Assembly: GCA_934661715.1 (NCBI GenBank)
Contig: CAKUJL010000014.1
Coordinates: 1 to 14,505, forward strand
Origin: an uncultured Oscillospiraceae bacterium
GTDB taxonomy: Bacteria > Bacillota > Clostridia > Oscillospirales > Oscillospiraceae
Direction of reading: 5' to 3'
DNA: 14,505 bases
Part shown: one piece after another, positions 1 to 6,737 of the stretch
Layout of the letters: the number at the start of each line of letters is the position of its first letter
Position numbering within the stretch: position 1 is the first letter of the stretch
Position numbers and translations under genes: made by a program
Notes under the pieces: generated by a model
Seen by the model: the letters and a program-made list of their open reading frames with translations, nothing else
What the model was told of the DNA's origin: nothing
Database searches by the model: none

Positions 1-98
1 AGGGCTGCAAAGTCGTCTCCGCGTACATCTGGTGGTCAAGCGAAGACGCCTTCCCCGCCGAATCCATCGCCCGCGCCCTCGCCAACGCGATCGAGTAG
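1..98 (+). CDS. 3' end of an unrecognised protein (partial)
   Basis: The frame starting at base 3 is open from the window edge to a TAG at 96-98 and encodes about 31 residues ending in ARALANAIE. Visible parts include KVVSAYIWWSSEDAFPAE and then an alanine-rich helix. The reading frame uses G/C-ending codons like its neighbours, and a strong terminator follows directly, so this is very probably the end of a real gene. The fragment is too short to assign; a flavodoxin-like or other small alpha/beta protein is possible but only a guess. It converges on the dehydrogenase on the other strand. Confidence 0.7.
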   Translation, partial: GCKVVSAYIWWSSEDAFPAESIARALANAIE

Positions 99-100
99 AA

Positions 101-133
101 AAAACCTCCGAAGCGTGAAGCTTCGGAGGTTTT
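101..133. terminator. Bidirectional intrinsic terminator
   Basis: A perfect inverted repeat pairs 101-114 (AAAACCTCCGAAGC) with 120-133 (GCTTCGGAGGTTTT) around a 5-base loop. The A-run and T-run flanks make it usable on both strands. It ends both the upstream plus-strand gene (stop at 96-98) and the minus-strand dehydrogenase (stop at 136-138). Confidence 0.9.
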
Positions 134-135
134 CT

Positions 136-1095
136 TCAATAACCCACGTTCCAATCGACGACGTGGCGCAGGGGTTTTCCATCTAAGTACCGGTCGAGAT
201 TTTCGAGGCAAACGTCCCAGATCGCCGCGAGGATATCCTCGTTCGTGCTGAAGCTGGGCCCCGCGATGTGCGGCGTCAGAAGAACATTTTCCATGTCCCA
301 GAGGGGGCAGTCGCCCGCAAGCGGCTCTTCTTCCAGCACGTCCAGCACCGCGCCGCGCAGCTGCTTTTGCTTGAGCGCCGCGATCAGATCGTCGTTTTTG
401 ACAATGCTGCCGCGCCCGACGTTTACAAAAAGCGCACCCTTTTTGAGCCTGTCCAGCCGTTCGCGCGTCAGAAGGCCGACAGTTTGCTTCGTCGCGGGCA
501 GGCAGTTGATCAGAATGTCCGCGTCCAGCAGCGCCTCGTCGAGGCGGTCGATCGGAAACTGCGCCTCAAAAAACGGCGGGAGCGCATCTCTGACCGTTCT
601 TCTTACGCCCACCGGGTGGGCCTCAAAGGCCGCGAGACGCTTTGCCACATTGCTGCCGAGGTCTCCCATGCCGAGGATGACCGCGCGTTTGCCGGAAACT
701 GTCGAAGACTCGTCCAGCTGCCGCCAGACGTGCTTTTTCTGGTTGTCGCGGTAGACGCCGAAGCCGCGGTACTGCGCGACGATGCCCGCCACAACATACT
801 CCGAAATGACCACGCCGAACGCGCCGGACGCATTCGTAAACAGCACGTCCTTCGGAAACCGCGCCATCCGCGCGTAAGCGTCCACACCGGCCCACGAAAG
901 CTGGAGCCAGCGCAGGCTCTTTGCCTTCGCAAGCTCGATCTCTTCCGGTGCGCCGATGATGATCTCCGCCTCCGGAAGGGCAGTTTCCTTATCTGCCTCA
1001 AAGAAAAAGTCGCAGCGCTCGCCGTAGGTTTTTTCGAGCTGCGCACGCCTAATTTCGCCGCAGGGCGCGAGAATGAGTACCTTTCGTTTTTCCAT
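136..1095 (-). CDS. D-isomer-specific 2-hydroxyacid dehydrogenase family protein
   Basis: The 319-residue protein is a cytoplasmic NAD(P)-dependent oxidoreductase of the D-2-hydroxyacid dehydrogenase family, which interconverts 2-oxoacids and D-2-hydroxyacids. The Rossmann fingerprint GMGDLG lies at about 142-147. The family's catalytic Arg, Glu and His appear as R228 in NVGRG, E257 in DVLEEEP and H276 in PHIAGPS. Length is normal. The start at 1095 (MEKRKVLILAP) was chosen because it lies 10 bases after the stop of the upstream gene; the frame is open back to 1152, but that start would overlap the M18 gene by about 47 bases. The SD is weak (AGGGA about 8 bases upstream), so translation is probably coupled to the M18 gene. 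The substrate cannot be told; the sequence resembles the divergent glyoxylate/hydroxypyruvate reductase-like branch more than serA or ldhA. Confidence 0.9.
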   Translation of the reverse strand: MEKRKVLILAPCGEIRRAQLEKTYGERCDFFFEADKETALPEAEIIIGAPEEIELAKAKSLRWLQLSWAGVDAYARMARFPKDVLFTNASGAFGVVISEYVVAGIVAQYRGFGVYRDNQKKHVWRQLDESSTVSGKRAVILGMGDLGSNVAKRLAAFEAHPVGVRRTVRDALPPFFEAQFPIDRLDEALLDADILINCLPATKQTVGLLTRERLDRLKKGALFVNVGRGSIVKNDDLIAALKQKQLRGAVLDVLEEEPLAGDCPLWDMENVLLTPHIAGPSFSTNEDILAAIWDVCLENLDRYLDGKPLRHVVDWNVGY

Positions 1096-1105
1096 CGCCG
1101 CGTCC

Positions 1106-2410
1106 CTATACCAGCCGAATCGCGCCGTTCGATTTTTCAAGACCCGATTCAAAAAGCGTCCGGCAGATGTTCACAAGGTCCAGCAGATCCGAAACGCCCG
1201 CCGTCTCGAAGCACGAGTGCATCGCCAGCTGCGCAAGGCCGATATCGGCCATCTCCACCGGCACGAGCGTGCTGGCGATCGAGCCGAGCGTCGACCCGCC
1301 GGGAAGATCGGAGCGGTTTGCGTAGACCTGCACGCGGGCGGAAGCCTTCCGGCAGAGCTTGCGGTAAATGGCCGCGGCCACGCCGCTCGTCGCGTAGCGC
1401 TGGTTGGCGTTGAATTTGAGCACGACGCCTTCGTTGAGCTGCGGGCAGTTGCCGGAATCGGAATACTCCGGATGGTTCGGGTGCTGCGCGTGCGCGTTGT
1501 CGCACGATAAAAGGAAGCTCTCGTCGAGCATTCTGGACAGATGCCCCGCCGTCATGCCCAGAGACTCCGTCACGCGTTTGAGCGTGTCGCGCAGCATCGT
1601 AGACGCTGCGCCCTGCCGTGTCGCGCTGCCGACCTCTTCGTTGTCAAAGACGCACAGAACCGGAATGCATTCAGCTTCTTTTGCGCCCAGGAAGCCCTCG
1701 AGGCTTGCAAACACGCAGGCCAGATCGTCGAGCTTCGCGCTTGCGAGGAATTCCTCGTTCGCGCCGAAAATCACGCCCGGCTGGCGCACATAGAGCGTCA
1801 GATCGTGGCCCAGAATGTCCTCTTCGCGGCAATTTGCGTTTTCCGCGACGAGCGTCAAAAACGCGCCCTTTTCCGAAGCCGCGCCGAGAAGCGGCAGGGT
1901 ATCGACGTTCGGAAGGAGCTTGACGCCGTCGTTTGCCGCGCGGTTCATGTGGATGGCGAGGTTCGGGATGACGAGAAGATCACGGTCAATGTTCACAAGC
2001 CGCGTCTCGATGCCGTTTTCCCCGTCCACGAGCACGCGTCCGGCAACAGAAAGCGGCCGGTCGAACCACGGGGCCATCAGCATCCCGCCGTATTTTTCGG
2101 TCGAAAGCTGCAAATAAGCCCCCGAGACCCGCTCGGGATTTTCCTTGATTTTGAAGCTGGGGCTGTCACTGTGGCTGGCCGTGAGCATAAAGCCGCGGGC
2201 CGAACCCTCCGGCACCCGGAAGGCGATGCAGGACGTGCCGCCGCGCGTGAGAAAATATTTTCCGCCGTGTTTGACGTTCCAGCGTGCGTTTTCCGCCAGC
2301 TCTTCATAGCCGGCCGCCCGCAGCCGCGCACGGACGTTCTCGATCACGTGGTAGGTGCTGGGGCTTTTTTCGATGAATTGCAGAAGCTCTTTTGCAAGGG
2401 TCTTTTTCAT
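1106..2410 (-). CDS. apeB: M18-family aminopeptidase (zinc metallopeptidase)
   Basis: The 434-residue cytosolic aminopeptidase belongs to family M18 (aspartyl aminopeptidase type), which removes N-terminal residues from peptides using a two-metal site. Visible motifs are TASHSDSP (H80, D82), AKLDD (D228/D229), FDNEEVGS (E258/E259, the catalytic-base and metal-ligand pair), DNAHAQHPNH near 304-313, and a late AMHSCFE histidine (H398). Length matches bacterial family members. The start at 2410 has GGAGG 6 bases upstream and a promoter placed correctly behind it; the frame runs on to 2485, but that extension would cross the promoter. It is the first gene of an operon with the D-2-hydroxyacid dehydrogenase. 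Peptide preference cannot be read from sequence. Confidence 0.93.
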   Translation of the reverse strand: MKKTLAKELLQFIEKSPSTYHVIENVRARLRAAGYEELAENARWNVKHGGKYFLTRGGTSCIAFRVPEGSARGFMLTASHSDSPSFKIKENPERVSGAYLQLSTEKYGGMLMAPWFDRPLSVAGRVLVDGENGIETRLVNIDRDLLVIPNLAIHMNRAANDGVKLLPNVDTLPLLGAASEKGAFLTLVAENANCREEDILGHDLTLYVRQPGVIFGANEEFLASAKLDDLACVFASLEGFLGAKEAECIPVLCVFDNEEVGSATRQGAASTMLRDTLKRVTESLGMTAGHLSRMLDESFLLSCDNAHAQHPNHPEYSDSGNCPQLNEGVVLKFNANQRYATSGVAAAIYRKLCRKASARVQVYANRSDLPGGSTLGSIASTLVPVEMADIGLAQLAMHSCFETAGVSDLLDLVNICRTLFESGLEKSNGAIRLV

Positions 2411-2440
2411 ACCGTGCCTCCAAAATTTTTTCGTAGTGCC

Positions 2441-2469
2441 ATCATAGCATGGATGGCCCGCGCTTTCAA
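2441..2469 (-). promoter_or_regulatory. Sigma-A-type promoter of the M18/dehydrogenase operon
   Basis: On the minus strand TTGAAA (2469-2464) is followed after exactly 17 bases by TATGAT (2446-2441). The first codon of the M18 gene lies about 30 bases further on, with GGAGG between. Confidence 0.8.
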
Positions 2470-2489
2470 TCCATTTTCCGCCCAACCGC

Positions 2490-2518
2490 TTTTCAAACGG
2501 GACAAAATGCTGTATAAT
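2490..2518 (+). promoter_or_regulatory. Sigma-A-type promoter of the M29 aminopeptidase gene
   Basis: A perfect TATAAT at 2513-2518 is preceded by TTTTCA at 2490-2495 with 17-base spacing. The -35 box is a moderate match. The two divergent -35 boxes are only 20 bases apart, so one regulator could affect both aminopeptidase transcripts. Confidence 0.75.
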
Positions 2519-2541
2519 ATGGGCGCAAATACTTCAATTAC

Positions 2542-2555
2542 AAGGAGATGCTCCT
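2542..2555 (+). promoter_or_regulatory. Ribosome binding site inside a small hairpin
   Basis: AAGGAG (2542-2547) lies 8 bases before the ATG at 2556. AGGAG (2543-2547) and CTCCT (2551-2555) are exact complements around a 3-base ATG loop, so the SD can fold into a 5-bp hairpin that abuts the start codon. The SD assignment is firm; a regulatory role is inferred. Confidence 0.6.
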
Positions 2556-3779
2556 ATGAAAAAATCGGTTCTGCGTTCCTACGCAAAGTTAATTGCCGCG
2601 TGCGGCGTCAATGTCCAGAAGGGGCAGGAGGTTTTCATTCAGGCCGAGCTCGACCAGCCGGAATTTGTGACCATGCTCGTCGACGAGTGCTATAAGCTGA
2701 AGGCCAAAAAGGTCGTCGTCGACTGGAGCCACCAGCCGATCGAAAAGCTCCACGTGCGCCACCGCAGTCTTACGACCATGTCCACGCTCGATAACTACGA
2801 GGAAGCGAGATGGCAGCACTACGTCGACACCATTCCCTGCCGCATTTACCTGCTCTCCGAAGACCCCGACGGGCTCAAGGGCGTCAATCAGGAGAAAATG
2901 GCCAGGGCCCAGCAGAAAAAATACCCGATCATCAAGGGCTACCGCGACCAGATCGAAAACAAATACCAGTGGTGCATCGCGGCCGTTCCCGGCGAAAAAT
3001 GGGCCAAAAAGCTCTTCCCGAACCTGCGGACGAGCCAGGCCGTCGAAAAGCTCTGGGAGGCGATCCTTGCCACGTCCCGCGTCACGGAAGACCCCATCGC
3101 CGCCTGGCAGGCGCACAACAAAGACCTGCACGACCGCTGCGCGTATCTCAACAGTCTGCACATCCGGGAGCTTCACTACAAAGCCTCCAACGGCACGGAC
3201 TTCCATGTCGGCATGATCCCCGAGGCCAGATTCTGCGGCGGCGCGGAAAAGAGCCTTCAGAACATCGTCTTTAACCCCAACATCCCCACGGAGGAGTGCT
3301 TCATTTCCCCCATGCGCGGCAAGGCCGAGGGCATCGTCTACTCGTCGAAGCCCCTTTCCTACCAGTCGCAGCTGATCGACCGGTTCTGGATCCGCTTCCA
3401 CGAGGGAAAAGCCGTCGAGTGGCACGCGGAGGTCAATAACGACCTTCTCACGAAGCTCATCGAAATGGACGAGGGAAGCGCGTATCTCGGAGAATGCGCT
3501 CTGGTGCCCTTCGATTCGCCCATCAATGCGTCCGGCATTTTGTTCTACAACACGCTCTTTGATGAGAACGCCTGCTGCCATCTGGCGCTCGGCATGGGCT
3601 TTGCCGACACGATCGAGGATTTCGAGCACAAGTCGCTGGACGACTGCCGCAAGCTCGGCGTCAACGATTCGATGATCCACGAGGACTTCATGGTCGGCAC
3701 GCGCGACCTCTCGATCGACGCTGTCTGCGAAGACGGCAAAACGGTTCCTATCTTCCGCGAAGGCACATGGGCCTTCTAA
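2556..3779 (+). CDS. M29-family aminopeptidase
   Basis: The 407-residue cytosolic metallo-aminopeptidase belongs to family M29 (AmpS / aminopeptidase T type), which trims N-terminal residues from peptides with a dinuclear metal centre. Candidate metal and catalytic residues fall in the expected order: E246/E247 in PTEECFISP, E313 in YLGECALVP, H342 in CCHLALG, and H375 and D377 in MIHEDFMVG. NGTDFHVGM (212-220) and the GTRDLSIDAV segment near the end are also typical. Length is normal. The start is fixed by AAGGAG 8 bases upstream and a promoter with a perfect -10. It stands alone between its promoter and a strong terminator, divergent from the M18 gene, so two unrelated aminopeptidase families share one intergenic region. 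Confidence 0.93.
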   Translation: MKKSVLRSYAKLIAACGVNVQKGQEVFIQAELDQPEFVTMLVDECYKLKAKKVVVDWSHQPIEKLHVRHRSLTTMSTLDNYEEARWQHYVDTIPCRIYLLSEDPDGLKGVNQEKMARAQQKKYPIIKGYRDQIENKYQWCIAAVPGEKWAKKLFPNLRTSQAVEKLWEAILATSRVTEDPIAAWQAHNKDLHDRCAYLNSLHIRELHYKASNGTDFHVGMIPEARFCGGAEKSLQNIVFNPNIPTEECFISPMRGKAEGIVYSSKPLSYQSQLIDRFWIRFHEGKAVEWHAEVNNDLLTKLIEMDEGSAYLGECALVPFDSPINASGILFYNTLFDENACCHLALGMGFADTIEDFEHKSLDDCRKLGVNDSMIHEDFMVGTRDLSIDAVCEDGKTVPIFREGTWAF

Positions 3780-3797
3780 GACTGCAAACAGATTTTT

Positions 3798-3831
3798 CCC
3801 GCGTCGAAAGGACACTTCGGCGCGGGTTTTT
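3798..3831 (+). terminator. Intrinsic terminator after the M29 gene
   Basis: CCCGCGTCGAA (3798-3808) pairs with TTCGGCGCGGG (3816-3826) through 10 Watson-Crick pairs and one G-T wobble, with a 7-base loop, followed by TTTTT at 3827-3831. Confidence 0.9.
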
Positions 3832-3920
3832 CTGCGCTTTGCGCGGAACCAATCCGGAGCGGTTTGACACTCTGCACAGGTTTTTTCTTGAAAAAGGCAC
3901 ACTTTTTGCCGAAAACAGTC

Positions 3921-3949
3921 TTGCATTTTTCCGCTTCGTGTGCTATATT
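3921..3949 (+). promoter_or_regulatory. Promoter of the small protein / metal ATPase unit
   Basis: TTGCAT (3921-3926), a 17-base spacer and TATATT (3944-3949), with an extended -10 TGC directly in front. The start codon at 4021 implies a leader of about 65 bases. Confidence 0.8.
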
Positions 3950-3993
3950 GTGCTCACGGTTTAAGATGACTAACTAAAGAGCGGAATTCCCGC

Positions 3994-4005
3994 TTTTCCG
4001 GAAAA
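3994..4005. promoter_or_regulatory. 12-bp perfect palindrome in the leader, possible operator
   Basis: TTTTCCGGAAAA reads the same on both strands and lies between the predicted transcription start and the AGGAGG SD at 4007-4012. A near-palindrome, GCGGAATTCCCGC (3981-3993), sits directly before it. The position suits binding of a dimeric repressor or an RNA hairpin next to the SD. No regulator gene for it was identified in the window. Confidence 0.4.
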
Positions 4006-4020
4006 CAGGAGGTTATTTCC

Positions 4021-4290
4021 ATGAAGCATATTGGTCTGTTCGCCGCCGGCGTCCTGTTCGGTACGGCCGGTCTGAAGATTCTCGGCAGCCAGGATGCCAA
4101 GAAGGTCTACGCTCACACCACCGCCGCTGTTCTTCGCGCAAAGGACTGCGTGATGAAGGCCGCCGCCACCGTCCGTGAAGGCGCAGAAGACGTCTACGCC
4201 GACGCTGTGGACATCAACGAATCCCGCGCTGCGGCGCAGGAAGCCGCCGTCATCGAAGACGCATCCGAAGAAGCGCCCGCGGCCGAATAA
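4021..4290 (+). CDS. Small membrane-anchored protein, DUF6110-like
   Basis: The 89-residue protein starts with a hydrophobic, glycine-rich segment (residues 4-20, IGLFAAGVLFGTAGLKI) suited to one membrane helix. An Ala/Lys-rich, probably amphipathic helical region follows (24-70, containing DAKKVYAHTTAAVLRAKD), then an acidic Ala/Glu-rich tail. It resembles the small Firmicutes family annotated as DUF6110, recognised from memory of the GTxGLKIL and DAKKVY pattern and not verified. The start has AGGAGG 8 bases upstream and a good promoter. It is the first gene ahead of a P1B-type ATPase, so a role as accessory or regulatory partner of the pump is plausible. Its molecular function is unknown, and no metal-binding Cys/His cluster is visible (one Cys at about 41). 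Confidence 0.85.
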   Translation: MKHIGLFAAGVLFGTAGLKILGSQDAKKVYAHTTAAVLRAKDCVMKAAATVREGAEDVYADAVDINESRAAAQEAAVIEDASEEAPAAE

Positions 4291-4300
4291 ACGCACCCGC

Positions 4301-4330
4301 GAAGGGCCGCAAAGCGGCCCTTCTTTTCTT
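4301..4330 (+). terminator. Intercistronic terminator/attenuator between the small gene and the ATPase gene
   Basis: GAAGGGCCGC (4301-4310) and GCGGCCCTTC (4314-4323) form a perfect 10-bp stem with an AAA loop, followed by TTTTCTT. Only 67 bases separate the two genes and no promoter is visible after the hairpin, so the ATPase gene probably depends on read-through. That would give more small-protein than pump transcript. Confidence 0.8.
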
Positions 4331-4357
4331 TGAAAGCTTTCCCGGAGGAATTACCAT

Positions 4358-6451
4358 ATGAAGTGTCTGATTCAGCACGAGTCGCGCGGGCGGCTGCGTG
4401 TGCATCTGGCCGTTTCGCGCATGAGCCTGCACGAGGCGGATGTTCTGGAATACTATCTGAAGGCCGTGTCCGGCGTCGAGTCCGTCAAGGTCATCGACCG
4501 CACGTGCGACGCGGCCGTTGTTTACCGCGGAAAAAGGGACGATATGCTCAAGGCGCTGGCCGCGTTTTCGTTCCGGAAGGCCGAGACGATGGATCTCGTT
4601 CCGTCGCACACGCCGCGGGCTCTGAGCCGTGAATTTGAAGACAAGCTCGTCATGACCGTTGCGCGCAGAGCCTTTTCCAAGCTCTTTCTGCCGCTTCCCG
4701 TGCAGGCGGCGATCGCGATTTTCCGCTCAGTCAAATATATCCGCGAGGGGCTGATGGCGCTGCTGCACGGAAAGCTCTCCGTCGCCGTTCTGGACGCGAC
4801 CGCCGTCACCGTCTCGATCGTCCGTGGAGACTTTGATACGGCGGGCTCCGTGATGTTCATGCTGCACCTCGGCGAGATTCTCGAGGACTGGACGCACAAA
4901 AAGTCCGTTGCAGACCTTGCCGGCGCGATGGCGCTGAACGTCGATCAGGTGTGGAAGCTGGCGGGCGAGACGGAAGTGCTCGTCCCCGTCACATCCGTTG
5001 CGGCAGGCGACCTCATCGTCGTGCGCACCGGAAACCTTATCCCGCTCGACGGCGCCGTCGTCTCGGGCGAGGCGATGGTCAACCAGTCGTCGATGACGGG
5101 CGAAAGCATGCCCGTGTGCAAGCGCGAAGGAAGCCTTGTTTACGCCGGAACCGTCTGCGAAGAGGGCGAATGCGTCTTCCGTGTGGACAAAACGAGCGGT
5201 GGCGGCCGGTACGACCGGATCGTCAAAATGATCGAGCAGTCTGAAAAGCTCAAGTCGACCGCCGAAGATAAGGCCGCGCGTCTGGCCGACCGGCTCGTTC
5301 CGTATACGCTGGGCGGCACGGTGGCGACGTATCTTCTCACGCGTAACGTCACAAAGATGCTGGCCGTTCTGCTGGTCGATTTCTCGTGCGCACTGAAGCT
5401 CGCGATGCCCATTGCGGTGCTCTCCGCGATGCGCGAGGCAAGCGCGTGCCACATTTCCGTCAAGGGCGGCCGGTTCATGGAGGCCGTCGCGAACGCGAAT
5501 ACGATCGTCTTCGACAAGACCGGCACGCTCACCTACGCCACGCCGACGGTCGCCGCGGTCGTCCCCTTCGCCGGATACGAAGAATCCGAAATGCTGCGTC
5601 TGGCCGCGTGCCTCGAGGAGCACTACCCCCACTCGATGGCAAACGCCGTTGTGGAAGCGGCGCGTGTGCAGGGGCTCAAGCACGAGGAATACCACTCGCA
5701 GGTGCAGTACATCGTCGCGCACGGCATTTCCAGCATGGTGAATGACAAAAAGGTCGTCATCGGCAGCGCCCACTTTGTCTTTGAAGACGAACATTGCCGC
5801 ATCCCCGAAGGCGAAGAGGAAAAGTTCCGCTCCCTTCCGGCGGAGTATTCGCACCTGTATCTTTGCATCGCGGGCCAGCTCTCCGCCGTCATCTGCATCC
5901 ACGACCCGCTGAGAAGCGAAGCGGCGGACGCCATCCGCGCCCTGCACGCCTGCGGCATCGACAAGGTCGTCATGATGACAGGCGATAACCGCAGAACCGC
6001 CGAGTCCGTCGCGGCGCAGGTCGGTGTGGACGCGGTCTATTCCGAGGTCCTGCCGGAGGACAAGGCCGCCTTCGTCCGCGCGGAAAAAGCAGCCGGACGC
6101 ACGGTTATCATGGTAGGAGACGGCGTGAACGATTCTCCGGCCCTGTCAGAGGCCGACGCGGGCATCGCCATCTCCACAGGCGCGGCCATCGCACGGGAGA
6201 TCGCCGACATTACGATCGCCTCGGAAGACCTCTTTGAGCTCGTGACGCTGCGAAAGCTCTCCATGGAGCTGATGAACCGCATCCACCGGAACTACCGCTT
6301 CATCGTCGGCTTCAACTTCTCGCTGATCGTCCTCGGTGTTGCGGGCATCCTGCCGCCGACCACGTCCGCGCTCCTGCACAACGCCTCCACACTCGGCATC
6401 AGCCTCAAGAGCATGACCAACCTCCTGCCCCCGGCAGAGGAAAAGAAATAA
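4358..6451 (+). CDS. Heavy-metal P1B-type ATPase, atypical
   Basis: The 697-residue membrane pump would use ATP to move a transition-metal ion across the membrane. It carries the P-type ATPase set: TGES (247-250, actuator), DKTGT with phosphorylated D386, TGDN (541-544) and GDGVND (587-592). The first ~75 residues look like a ferredoxin-fold HMA-type domain but lack the CxxC metal site. The usual CPC/SPC motif of the metal-passage helix is replaced by FSCALKLAMP (342-351), and the nucleotide-domain HP motif reads EEHYPHSMANA (421-430), a variant I recall from related clostridial pumps. The last helices carry LHNASTLGISLKS. The start is fixed by GGAGG (4344-4348) 9 bases ahead; a 10-bp palindrome GAAAGCTTTC (4332-4341) precedes it. 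Divergent relatives include Mn/Zn/Fe exporters, so the metal is not assigned. No terminator follows. Confidence 0.92.
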   Translation: MKCLIQHESRGRLRVHLAVSRMSLHEADVLEYYLKAVSGVESVKVIDRTCDAAVVYRGKRDDMLKALAAFSFRKAETMDLVPSHTPRALSREFEDKLVMTVARRAFSKLFLPLPVQAAIAIFRSVKYIREGLMALLHGKLSVAVLDATAVTVSIVRGDFDTAGSVMFMLHLGEILEDWTHKKSVADLAGAMALNVDQVWKLAGETEVLVPVTSVAAGDLIVVRTGNLIPLDGAVVSGEAMVNQSSMTGESMPVCKREGSLVYAGTVCEEGECVFRVDKTSGGGRYDRIVKMIEQSEKLKSTAEDKAARLADRLVPYTLGGTVATYLLTRNVTKMLAVLLVDFSCALKLAMPIAVLSAMREASACHISVKGGRFMEAVANANTIVFDKTGTLTYATPTVAAVVPFAGYEESEMLRLAACLEEHYPHSMANAVVEAARVQGLKHEEYHSQVQYIVAHGISSMVNDKKVVIGSAHFVFEDEHCRIPEGEEEKFRSLPAEYSHLYLCIAGQLSAVICIHDPLRSEAADAIRALHACGIDKVVMMTGDNRRTAESVAAQVGVDAVYSEVLPEDKAAFVRAEKAAGRTVIMVGDGVNDSPALSEADAGIAISTGAAIAREIADITIASEDLFELVTLRKLSMELMNRIHRNYRFIVGFNFSLIVLGVAGILPPTTSALLHNASTLGISLKSMTNLLPPAEEKK

Positions 6452-6521
6452 GCCCAGCCCTCCGGCGCCCTGAACCGCACCCAAAAAGCAGGAATCGCCC
6501 GAGGCAGGCAAGGACGAGCAC

Positions 6522-6737
6522 GTGTCGGTGATGATCGAAAACCTGATGGACAATATTCTCGGCGATGCCGACGCGCAGAGCCTGCCGCGTGAGGAACGGC
6601 TCGAAAAGATCCGCTTCATGGACGAAAAGGGCCTGTTTCTGATGAAGGGCAGCGCCCAGAAGGCGGCGGAAAAGCTCGGCGTCGGCAAGGTCACGATCTA
6701 CAGCTATTTGGACGAGGTAAGGGGAAAGCGCGGATGA
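6522..6737 (+). CDS. YheO/DauR-type regulator fragment (HTH part only)
   Basis: The 71-residue product matches only the C-terminal linker and helix-turn-helix of YheO/DauR-type regulators. MDEKGLFLMKGSAQKAAEKL, directly followed by GVGKVTIYSYLDE, corresponds to the family pattern of a 'GxFLxKGAVxxVAxxLGVSxxTVYxYL' block. The PAS-like N-terminal sensor (normally well over 100 residues) is absent: the frame is closed by TGA at 6471-6473 and the ATPase gene ends at 6451. The GTG start at 6522 has AAGGA (6510-6514) 7 bases upstream, and the stop overlaps the start of the RidA gene by ATGA. It may be a degraded regulator or a reduced one still binding DNA. Its value to the cell could also be translational coupling of ridA. 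In relatives, YheO-type regulators often neighbour RidA and PLP-enzyme genes, which fits here. Confidence 0.75.
   Translation: MSVMIENLMDNILGDADAQSLPREERLEKIRFMDEKGLFLMKGSAQKAAEKLGVGKVTIYSYLDEVRGKRG

Noticed and set aside
3832..3920. TTGACA-like box and T/A-rich runs after the M29 terminator
   Set aside because: TTTGACA near 3866 has no -10 box at a proper distance, and the hairpins possible here are weak; the good promoter is at 3921-3949.
2589..3926. 445-codon open frame on the minus strand opposite the M29 gene
   Set aside because: It runs through the M29 terminator and opposite its coding region, has no recognisable domain, and is explained by high GC at third codon positions.
4727..5947. 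406-codon minus-strand frame opposite the ATPase gene
   Set aside because: Complement of a well-supported P-type ATPase with all motifs; the product is low-complexity Arg/His/Asp-rich.
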